A stretch of DNA of 64,000 nt from Haliotis asinina. Its lineage: Eukaryota > Mollusca > Gastropoda > Lepetellida > Haliotidae. How positions within the stretch are numbered: position 1 is the stretch's first letter; each line of letters opens with the position of its first letter. The notes beneath the pieces are model-generated. The model was given only the letters and a program-made list of their open reading frames with translations, made no database searches and had not been told where the DNA came from. The position numbers were made by a program, and so were the translations under genes. Below are positions 33,798 through 42,990 of this stretch, piece by piece. Where the stretch lies: the NCBI RefSeq assembly GCF_037392515.1, contig NC_090290.1:22527753-22591752 (forward strand). The letters run 5' to 3'.

Positions 33798-33901
33798 GGG
33801 CCTAGATTTTCGTAGCTCTCTTAGCACTAAGATAGTCGTAAGTGCCATACATTAACAAACTTACAACTATCTTAGCGCTAAGAGAGCTTAAATCTAGGCC
33901 C
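33798..33901. mobile_element. Foldback hairpin element, GGGCCTAGATTTTCG type
   Basis: Arms GGGCCTAGATTTTCGTAGCT and AGAGAGCTTAAATCTAGGCC fold over a CATTAACAAAC loop. Second copy at 45651-45752. Confidence 0.8.
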
Positions 33902-33902
33902 A

Positions 33903-34041
33903 GGGTCCAGTTTCACAGCTAAAATCTCGTAACTTCTACTGTAGCATTCTTCCCTCCATGCAGCGTTACAGCAGGGGGTACAGATGCTGCGAGAAACATT
34001 ACAATATCTTAGGTTTACGAGACCTTTGTGAAACGGGGCCC
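33903..34041. mobile_element. Foldback hairpin element, GGGCCCCGTTTCAC type, copy 2
   Basis: Diverged: starts AGGGTCCAGTTTCACAGC, ends GTGAAACGGGGCCCT. It directly abuts the hairpin 33798-33901. Confidence 0.75.
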
Positions 34042-34099
34042 TGCATCCAAATAAAACCGAAGAGCACACGAGACGGTGTCTTTAAAAAAATCGAGTCGT

Positions 34100-34340
34100 T
34101 TTCACATGGGCTAGGACGGGTAACCCGGACGGGTAAGTAATGAGTCAGATCTAGGTACCCGTCTCAGTACCCACACGCGTTATAATGGGATTAATAGCTT
34201 AAACAGTGCATTATGCCATTCTTTCATGATTAAAAGGCTGCATTTTAAAAGATTTAGACATTATTGACATCCACCTGTTTTGAATAGAATACGTGGTTTA
34301 AATATTGAAAAAAATCTACATTTTAGCTCCCGACCTGAAA
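34100..34340 (+). repeat. Dispersed repeat shared with 43060-43520
   Basis: Both places share a GGGTAACCCGGACGGGTAAG-like start (as in GGGTAACTCGGATACCCGGG) and CATTCTTTCATGATTAAAAG ... GATTTAGACATT ... CACCTGTTTTGAA. Nature unknown. Confidence 0.6.
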
Positions 34341-35076
34341 AATATATTGCCATTTTATACAAATTGGATGTCAGGAATTAACAGGTAGAAAATATGGACC
34401 CTTCCCAGCCCCAATTTTTGCCTGAGCTGATGCGGGCCTCAGACATTTACCATTGAATCCCGAAAGCACAGGTATGGAGGTGATACATAGAGAATACTAC
34501 ACGAGGGGTCAGTACATACGAATAATAGGTAGCAGGCGCCCTTCGTATGGTATCTGGCAGAGCAAAAACGAAAACACAGGGGGTTTTTTTGGCTAGGAAA
34601 ACATGTCGGCACCCAACATACAATTCACACACAAAAAGGGGCAAATCATTAATTTCGTGTAAGTCCGATACGTTGCAAAGCTTTATATAGATAGTATTTT
34701 GGGCTTGCCCAGTGATGTGTATTCCCGCTCTTTTTTATAATGGAAGCTACGCCCCTGCAAGCGGTATACAGTGTTATGGTTCCTGGTCATCCACCGTTGG
34801 CGGCCTGTAAGCAACAGACTGACAATAAAGTCATCGATAAACCAGAATATGAAGACGATAATTATTCTGATTGTTTTTTTAAACGAAAATCGACGTTTAA
34901 TTTTTTAATTACACTGTTCAAATTCTGTTTTTGTATGTGTTTAGGGAAAAAACACATATGAGAGAAATATGTACGTTCACAGACAAGTGATTGTAGAGGA
35001 AAGAAGGTTTTTCAGATGTAGATGAGAACTATCTCTCCCAAACAATAAACAAGTCGGAGTTGATTCAATCTTAAAG

Positions 35077-35236
35077 GACGGTGGGGCAGCGCAGCGGAAC
35101 GTCCACTCGTCACGCCGAACACCCGAGGTCGATTCCCCACATGGAGACAATGTATAAAGCCCATCTCTGATGTCCTCCGCCGTGATATTGCTTGAACACA
35201 TGTATTGCGATAAAAGCGGTGTAAAACTCACTCAAT
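35077..35236 (+). mobile_element. SINE family B copy
   Basis: GGTGGGGCAGCGCAGCGGAA head (box A altered), GAGGTCGATTCCCCACATGG, full tail AAACTCACTCAATC. Confidence 0.75.
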
Positions 35237-35365
35237 CTTGAACATGACTAATCATTTCGAAACAGGTCTAGGCTGCATTGTCGAAAAGGAAATGAAAAGC
35301 TCCGGGTCTCGAAAAGGAAATGGTAAGTCCCGGTCACGAGATCAAAATATGTACCCTTGGAAACG

Positions 35366-35367
35366 AA

Positions 35368-35400
<33 letters not shown>

Positions 35401-35441
35401 CGCGCGCGCGCGCGCGCGTGCGTGTGCGTGTGTGCGTGTGT
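35366..35441. repeat. Alternating (GT)n/(CG)n tract
   Basis: About 75 bp of strictly alternating purine and pyrimidine, with a central CG run of about 20 bp. This is the classic composition for Z-DNA. Confidence 0.95.
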
Positions 35442-35586
35442 GGAGTTAGAAAAATCACACAGAACATTAAATTTGACACTCATCTTGCATCACACATCAC
35501 ACACCTGTTACTGTTTGTTTCTAGTTGCTTATTTTAAAATGAAAATCGTAAATATGCAAATTACATGCCAATACACCAATCACTCC

Positions 35587-35662
35587 CCGCCAAAAAAAAC
35601 CAAAAAAAACCCCCAAAAACAAACAAAACAAGAAAAAAACACGCACACACACACACACATAA
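35587..35662 (+). repeat. A-rich and (CA)n simple sequence
   Basis: CCAAAAAAAACCAAAAAAAA-like tract followed by a (CA)n run. Confidence 0.85.
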
Positions 35663-36001
35663 ATCCAGTTCTAGGGATAGGTGATAGGGATCACTTCTAA
35701 AATGATGGGATATTCTAGTTGGCTTTACTGTCCGTCGTAGACAGTTTTTTTTTTTTGTTTTTGTTTTTTGAGAATTAACATGTATTTATGGTGATTTTAC
35801 AGCTTGTTTTAGTCGCGATATGGCCAATCACTGCAGAAAATACTACGGAAATACTGCTTTAATTTTTAACTCACTCATACCGAGACGCCCATATCTGAGG
35901 CCGTCATTGTATGGTCTTACATTACATAACGTTGCGCACACATTTAGGGGCAAAATGACTTGTTGTTCCCAAAACCACTAGCATATGGCATCATATCCAG
36001 T

Positions 36002-36921
36002 TTGGTATTATAACCAAGGTGTTACATAGGTACAATATCCCTTCTGGAAAAAACATGGCATTATATTCACAGTGGCATGATAACCACGGGTATTACATAG
36101 GCAGGGTATCCCTTCTGTAAAAAACATGGCATTATATTCACAGTGGCATGATAACCAGGGTATTACATAGGCAGGGTATCCCTTCTGTAAAAAACATGGC
36201 ATTATATTCACAGTGGCATGATAACCAGGGTATTACATAGGCAGGGTATCCCTTCTCTAAAACCATCACATTATATTCACAGTGGCATGATAACCAGGGT
36301 ATTACATAGGCAGGGTATCCCTTCTGTGAAAACATGACATTATATTCACAGTGGCATGATAACCAGGGTATAACACAGGCAGGGTATCCCTTCTGTAAAA
36401 ACATGACATTATATTCACAGTGGCATGATAACCAGGGTATAACACAGGCAGGGTACCCCTTCTGTAAACACATGGCAGTATATTCACAGTGGCATTATAA
36501 CCAGGGTATAACACAGGCAGGGTACCCCTTCTGTAAACACATGGCAGTATATTCACAGTGGCATTATAACCAGGGTATAACACAGGCAGGGTATCCCTTC
36601 TGTAAAACCATGACATTATATTCACAGTGGCATGATAACCAGGGTATTACATAGGCAGGGTACCCCTTCTGTAAAAACATGACATTATATTCACAGTGGC
36701 ATGATAACCAGGGTATTACATAGGCAGGGTACCCCTTCTGTAAACACATGGCAGTATATTCACAGTGGCATGATAACCAGGGTATAACACAGGCAGGGTA
36801 CCCCTTCTGTAAACACATGGCAGTATATTCACAGTGGCATTATAACCAGGGTATAACACAGGCAGGGTACCCCTTCTGTAAAAACATGACATTATATTCA
36901 CAGTGGCATTATAACCAGGGT
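36002..36921. repeat. Minisatellite, 69-71 bp unit, about 13 copies
   Basis: Unit AGTGGCATGATAACCAGGGT, ATTACATAGGCAGGGTATCC, CTTCTGTAAAAACATGACAT, TATATTCAC. The first two steps are 71 and 70 bp, then ten or more exact 69-bp steps (36281, 36350, 36419, 36488, 36557, 36626...). Subtypes alternate (ATTACATAGG / ATAACACAGG; CATGGCAGTA / CATGACATTA). A 69-bp unit is 23 codons, so long frames open on both strands; these are not genes. Confidence 0.95.
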
Positions 36922-38689
36922 GCACTGTACGGGGAAAGTACTGCTGTATTGAGCGATAAGAGCTACACTCAAACTGGTGGTTTTGGAGTATCCCTCACTT
37001 TTGGGAAGGATGATGATAGTAATCGGCAAGAGTTGCATGGTACCTCCGCAAGTAAAAACATTGATTACACAACAGTCTCGTTTCCTGTTGACTGGGCTCC
37101 GCCCTATTGCGCGCTGTAGTGCAATAACCAGTCCAGAAGTTTTAGACTCATTCATTTAACTGGATACATAAATATTAATCAGTATGATCTGACACATTTA
37201 AGCACTTGTATGTTGCAACACTACGTTCCTTCTAATCCTTAAAAGCACGTCGTACAGCGAGCTCTGGCAACCGGAAACTTGGAAATAGTGGAAATCTTAA
37301 AACGAGGCCTTGCCCATAGGAACGTTTGGCGGTCTGGTACAGAATTGATATTACATCAATCTCATTGTGCGTTACAGAACTACAATGAATAAGCTCAAAA
37401 GCACATAACAGGTGTAACCAGTGAGACAGATGCATTGTGAATCATTTTACGACTTCACCAAACAGGGACAGTCTTGACTGTAGTTAAGGTGATGCTGCCT
37501 ACACCTCGCCATAAAATATAGCAATGCGGCGTTATTTAAGTTTAATTAAAATTCTGTTATAAATACCATTTTCTAACGAAACAAGGAAATGGAATTGCGT
37601 GTAACCAGAGTTGTTTGTGATGTCTGTTTTCACTTTCTCTCGAGAAAATTCGGATCGGCTGAAAAGTTGGTCATTGTCTGAATAGGTTTACTGACTCATG
37701 TTTCGGTATGATTTCTGAATTGACATTGGGAGGGTGCCCGGATTTGCTGCCTGGAACACTGGCTTGAGACAGTCAGGATAATGCAGAACAATACATAGTT
37801 GGGAAATTCACATTCGCCGAATAATTCTTGATGAGTTCTACTTGACATCGCTTCCGGTGAGGAGTGCCATTCATTGCTTTTAGAATGGAGCTGGTAATGG
37901 GTGAATGTCTAATTTGTAAGTGAATTTAGGCCATCCACATTAAAAAAAATCTTTCTCATCTCCAAAGTGGTGCTGATGGGGGGGGCGGAAGGGAGAAAAG
38001 AAAAAGAAACAAAAGAAAGCAGTTTGCCATCTTCTTTCCAAGCTAGTGACAAAATGACCCTACTACAGTATCCAGACTATAAAATGGTCGCTTATAATCA
38101 AGTATGTTTTTGATGACATGAATTTGAATTTAACCCCACAATCATTCCATGTAGATATGTGTATGTATTTCTTTACATTTTAATATTTTTAATTAATTTT
38201 ATATCAATAGTTATTTTAGTAATACTTAAGAAAATGACTGAATAAATGTATTATTTTCACGACAAACTTTACACGTTGCATAAGAATGCTATCACATTTC
38301 GCACACCACATCCGCTCCCGATCGTACCGAATTACATGAATGCAACTTAATCGGCGACATACGTTATAGATTTGGAGTACATATGCAATGAAAATACACT
38401 GCAGGCTTAAAATTGTGATATTCAGGCATCTAGTGACAGACTTGAATTACCGATTGCAAAACGTCAACAAAACGACAAAATAAGATCTGAAAACGATCAG
38501 CTGATTCCACCGCCTGGTTTCAGGTAGCCATTTCATGATTCATTATTGCAAGACAAGCAGCCATGGTTATCCCCGGTGTCTCACAGAATCATGAAACAAA
38601 TATTTCATACCACTTGATACATCACTGGTCAAGAGAAAAGATATGCTGTCCATATGAAACAGCGTAAACATCACCAGTGATGGCCAAGG

Positions 38690-39045
38690 CTCAACTCCTG
38701 ACAAACCTGACAAATGGCCCCAATTTGCATACTTGGGACCGCCCCACAGAACGATCCACTTGAAACAAGAGGGAGACAGGTTGTCTGATAAATATCGAGA
38801 AGTTCATTTTCCCCGTGCGTTTCACGCATGAATTGTTATAGCACACTCGATTTGGGAACAGGTACAATCCCAACGAATTGAATCAACACAATATACTGAG
38901 CAAATATGTTTAGGACCATCGATCACTTTCACGAAGCAAATGTCATTTTCCTGGTTTTTTAAAACAAAATTGTTGAATATCTAAAATGCTTGTCAATGGC
39001 CCAATCATATATTTGTCTTCGTCTTAACTAAAGGTTAGCGTGGAA
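38690..39045 (-). repeat. Inverted long-distance repeat, left arm
   Basis: The minus strand here matches the plus strand at 48995-49350 over about 350 bp with roughly 90 percent identity by eye. The homology resumes at 39425-39460 / 48945-48975. Each copy has a short frame (GLYLFPNRVC...NSCVKRTGKMNFS) of no known family. Confidence 0.85.
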
Positions 39046-39153
39046 TTTCAGTATCTTATGCCTGAAAGTGCAGTCTTATCATTCGAAGGAATAGGCGGTG
39101 TTGATTTCATGTCATGGTGAGCATGTATTGCACGTGCATAATCGCCAAGCTAC

Positions 39154-39348
39154 TTGTGAGTGAATGAGTTTAGTTTTACGCCGCACTCAGCAATATTCCA
39201 AATATATATGTAAATAATCGAGTCTGGACCACACAATCCAGTGATCCACAACATGAGCATCGATCTGCGCAATTGGGAACCGATGTCATGCGTCAACCAA
39301 GTCAGCGAGCCTGACCACCCGATCCCGTTAGTCGCCTCTTACGACAAT
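39154..39348 (-). mobile_element. SINE family A copy with visible target-site duplication
   Basis: Flanked by CAAGCTAC at 39146-39153 and 39349-39356. It begins at the (ACTC)n tail and is 5'-truncated at GTCGTAAGAGGCG. It sits inside the left inverted-repeat region and is absent from the right copy. Confidence 0.85.
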
Positions 39349-39769
39349 CAAGCTACCTGTAGCAGCCATGTGTACTGGCCCAATTCGTTGTACCGCCTCT
39401 CTTGTCACAAATGCGTTTAGTGCGCAGGATCATCTAATATGTGTCTAGCAGGAAGTGTTTAAACACATACAGCTTCCATCGCTCATGAGACATGCTCTGT
39501 TAGTTTCTAAGGTTGGATCTGGATCTGGGCTCCAAGCGGATTAGTGAAGGGATGGTGAATTAAAAAAGATCGCCAGTTTACATACTTGAGAGACGTTTCA
39601 AAATATTGTAATTTTTAAAGTCGACTTTTAAGACACATTATTCGTTTGATGGGCCTGAAATTGTTGCTGTCGGCGACATTTTGTAAAATAAAAATATTTT
39701 GTTTTGTTCCGTAGGAAGGAACAAATTGGGTCGGTTGGGAGATGAGAGACACAAGAAAAAATAAGAACA

Positions 39770-39926
39770 GCCTTCGTTTTACGCCGCTTTTAGCAATATT
39801 GCAGCAATTTTCCAGCAATATCACGGCGGGGGACACCAGAAATGGGCTTCACACATTGTAGCCATCTGGGGGATCGAACCCGTGCCTTCAGCATGACGCT
39901 TTAACCACTAGGCTACCCCAGCGTTA
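39770..39926 (-). mobile_element. SINE family B copy
   Basis: Sense strand keeps GGGGTAGCCTAGTGGTTAAA and CGGGTTCGATCCCCC, with tail AAAGCGGCGTAAAACG. Among the least diverged B copies. Confidence 0.8.
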
Positions 39927-40202
39927 TTAACATCACCTGTCGCCAGTGACCAGACGCTCCTTTCACGAAGCAACCTTTAAACTAAGGTTAACCTTCACTC
40001 CCATACTTCTCCTCGGTTTTGGTAGACAATGTAAAACCCACATTCGATCATTTACCTTATATACTCGGCATATTGCCAAGTGCCGCGTTAAACAACAAAC
40101 AAACCATTGCCTATCCTGAGCGCATATGTACTAAGAATAGTTACCATGACACAGCCATATTTCCTGGAAGTAGCGATTCTTTGAGAGCAATGGTGCAGTC
40201 AC

Positions 40203-40210
40203 TATAAATA
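40203..40210 (+). promoter_or_regulatory. Upstream duplicate TATA box (TATAAATA)
   Basis: The left copy of a duplicated block (40009 to about 40220, repeated at 40768-41050) contains the same CACTATAAATATATACA string as the promoter of the DUF4430 gene. No exon is evident just below it, so it is either a spare promoter or a relic. Confidence 0.4.
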
Positions 40211-41036
40211 TATACATTACACCCAGGTTACCTTAATGACTAACGATTACCTTAAATAGTGCTTCCTGAGAGGAGTATCAGGCTCACAGACTTGTTTGAG
40301 ACGTCATATACACCTAAAGTGTGCTTCTAATTATATATTATGTCATCTCTTGTTTTCCCAGAATAACTGCATTCGAGGTTTTTGTTTTGGTGGGACTGGT
40401 TTACCTTTCGCTCGTAAGACCTCTTCCCAGGTTTTACTTTCCGTTAGTAAGACCGCTCCCCAGGGTTTACTTTTCCTAACTTTATACGACCATCAATATT
40501 CAATTGATACATGAGTGTTTGAAATCAATTGAAAAATATCGTTTACGATTCACAACACAAATGTTTTCCAAAGCGGAACTGGAACCGAAAGTTTCAGATC
40601 CGTAGGCAGACGCTCTACCGGCGAAGGAGGTGGGGTTAAATGATCTATTAATAGTTACTCATTAAATTGATTTTACGCACGCTTCAGTTACTGTTACGTA
40701 GTTTCATTAAATAATCATCTACATTGTAATTACCCATCATTGACGGTATATATGTTAGAGAAAACACTCCTCGGTTTTGGTAGACAATGTAAAACCTCGG
40801 AGGCGTTTTTTCTCCTGTACATCGAATACATATGTTCATGCTGTTGATTCCTGGATTGTCTGGCCAAGACTCGATTATTTACCTGATATACTCGGCATAT
40901 TGTCGAGTGCCGCGTTAAACAACAAAGAAACCACTGGCTATCCTGAACGCGTATGTACTAACAATAGTTACCATGACACAGTCATATTTCCTGGAAGTAG
41001 CGATTCTTGGAGAGCTGTCAGGACTGGTGCAGTCAC

Positions 41037-41044
41037 TATAAATA
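41037..41044 (+). promoter_or_regulatory. TATA box of the DUF4430 gene
   Basis: TATAAATA within CACTATAAATATATACA. About 60 bp downstream a donor (AAG|GTAGGT, exon end 41102) would close a short non-coding first exon of about 40 nt that contains no ATG. The link to the coding exons from 42986 is inferred from position and strand. Confidence 0.5.
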
Positions 41045-41267
41045 TATACACATCCCACATTGCTGTCTACGGGCATTCACTAGCTAGCACAGCAAGAGGA
41101 AGGTAGGTAATTTTTGTGTATTGCTCAGAAACCAGAACTATTTTGGATACGCCATAGTCTTCATTCCGTTAATTTGAAATACTTTCTTTCAATACATTTT
41201 AATTGAGATTACGTCATGAACGGATTGTTTTGTTTCTACCAAGAATGATGACTGATGTCTTAAATCT

Positions 41268-41541
41268 ACCCGTGAAGGTCCCGGGGTAGAATAGGCCTTC
41301 AGCAACCCATGCTTGTCATAAAAGGCGACTATGCTTGTCGTAAGAGGCGACTAACGGGATCGGGTGGTCAGGCTCCCTGACTTGGTTGACACATGTCATC
41401 GGTTCCCAATTGCGCAGATCGATGCTCATGTTGTTGGTCACTGGATTGTCTGGTCCAGACTCGATTATTTACAGACCGCCGCCATATAGCTGTAATATTG
41501 CTGAGTGCGGCGTAAAACTAAACTCACTCACTCACTCACTC
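41268..41541 (+). mobile_element. SINE family A copy, near consensus
   Basis: Runs from CCCGTGAAGGTCCCGGGGTA to ACTCACTCACTCACTC. Faces the copy at 41661-41925 in inverted orientation, 120 bp apart. Lies in the presumed first intron of the DUF4430 gene. Confidence 0.9.
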
Positions 41542-41660
41542 TTAAATCTAAGCATATATTATTTAGTAGGGACCACTAGTGCTGGTCTGTAAGCTGGAGA
41601 CGGGACAACTGGTCATGGTAAATAGTTACAGACTCGTGCCAGTTACATTCGGACACATGA

Positions 41661-41925
41661 GTGAGTGAGTTTAGTTTTACGCCGCACTCAGCAATATTAC
41701 AGCCATATGGCGGCGGTCTGTAAATAATCGAGTCTGGACCACACAATCCAGTGATCAACAGCATGAGCATCGATCTGCGCAATTGGGAACCGATGACATG
41801 CGTCAACCAAGTCAGCGAGCCTGACCACCCGATCCTTTTAGTCGCCTCTTACGACAAGCTGAGTCGCCTTTTATGGCAAGCATGGGTTGCTGAAGGCCTA
41901 TTCTACCCCGGGACCTTCACGGGTT
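41661..41925 (-). mobile_element. SINE family A copy, near consensus, inverted
   Basis: Starts GTGAGTGAGTTTAGTTTTAC and ends GGGACCTTCACGGG. Highly similar to the 41268 copy in reverse. Confidence 0.9.
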
Positions 41926-42283
41926 CGGACACATGACGTAATTTGACTTATCATGAAGCGAGTTTACGATGGATGTTTGTAAAATTTGACAAGCAAATGT
42001 GAAATTATCTCTGCTCTGCACATATAATTTCAATTCAGTTTTCCGACAACCGTTTAACTAATGACATCACATTTATCAACTTACGCATGGTTCCACAATG
42101 CACAATCCCATAGGCCGCTATGTTAAAAGAGTTCTCGGCACTGTGCATCGTGGTAAGATGATTCCTCACAAATGTGCAGAATTTGACTTGGATCTAATTA
42201 CGAAAATTATGTTCACGAAAAATATTTATACTACTCTAAATTAAACTGTATGGCTATGGAAATTACGTCAAGTGTCCGAAAGA

Positions 42284-42430
42284 AGACCCGTGAAGGTCCA
42301 GGGTAGAACAGGCCTTCAGCAACCCATGCTTCCCACGAAAGGCGACTCAGCTTGCCGTAAGAGGTGACTAACGGGATAGGGAGGTCAGGCTCGCTGACTT
42401 GGTTGACACATGTCATCAGTTCCCAGTTGC
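42284..42430 (+). mobile_element. SINE family A copy, 3' truncated
   Basis: CCCGTGAAGGTCCAGGGTAG through CATCAGTTCCCAGTTGC, then unrelated sequence. Confidence 0.8.
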
Positions 42431-42529
42431 TGTCTGTACATGTAAACTGTCATCATTATGCGCGCCTTGGGTTTCATTCAAACTTAGCCACAGAGTTAAA
42501 TACAGATTCCTTCTGTCCTTTCTTCTCAA

Positions 42530-42690
42530 ACCGGATAGTCCAGTGGTTAAAGCGTTCACTCGTCACGCTGAAGACCCGGGTTCGATTCCCCACATGGGTA
42601 CAATGTGTGAAGCCCATTTCTGGTGTCCCCCGCCGTGGTATTGCTGGAATGTTGCTCAAAGTGGCGTAACACCACACTCACTCACTCACT
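42530..42690 (+). mobile_element. SINE family B copy, near consensus
   Basis: GATAGTCCAGTGGTTAAAGC head, CCCGGGTTCGATTCCCCACA, tail ACACTCACTCACTCAC. Confidence 0.85.
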
Positions 42691-42990
42691 GTAAGGTACT
42701 GGACAGAATAAAGGTGAATATTTAACGTTATCTCAAACATCGTTACAATTTCTATTCTCAGAAGAATTGTATTCCAATTTCAGAATGTCTATGGCTCAAG
42801 CTCTGCGATCCAACCATTGAAATCTCTATCCCAAGAGGCCTTTCGTATTGTGAAATTGCAACTACGATTTATATTCCTGACAAGAAAATATTACCTTTGG
42901 CCTAAAAACTGGAAATGTAAATTATTTGCATATATGTTACCTTTTTTTTTTCATGTTTTTGTATTTTATTTCTTCTTACTAACAGGAAAT

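Larger units (their letters stand above)
31255..40000. other. Gene-poor stretch between the BAF60 and DUF4430 genes
   Basis: Nearly 9 kb without a supported gene. It holds SINEs, three adjacent foldback elements (33.5-34.0 kb), a GT/CG tract and a 69-bp minisatellite. 32200-32780, 33000-33330, 34350-35070 and 37150-38680 show nothing recognisable. A frame at 34740 (MEATPLQAVYSVMVPG...) is noted but not supported as a gene. Confidence 0.65.
40009..41050 (+). repeat. Duplicated block carrying the DUF4430 promoter
   Basis: 40009-40220 and 40768-41050 share TCCTCGGTTTTGGTAGACAA, GCGTTAAACAACAAA, CCATGACACAG, TTTCCTGGAAGTAGCGATTC and CACTATAAATATATACA. The right copy keeps about 80 bp more, which resembles SINE family A. 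The SINE-like CTCGGCATATTGCCAAGTGC shows that the block grew partly from SINE sequence. Confidence 0.75.

Noticed and set aside
34740-34961. Frame beginning MEATPLQAVYSVMVPG
   Set aside because: Opens well for about 30 codons but has no donor in the right place, no homology I recognise, and becomes A/T-rich noise.
36002-36921. CRISPR-like array
   Set aside because: Units are repeated whole without unique spacers, and the genome is animal.
36008-37119. Long frames with 23-residue repeats on both strands
   Set aside because: They follow from a 69-bp tandem unit; both strands are equally open and no splice or start signals support a gene.
41386-41936. Frames reading MTHVIGSQLRRSMLML and relatives
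   Set aside because: The same peptide appears on both strands because it is the body of family A SINEs.
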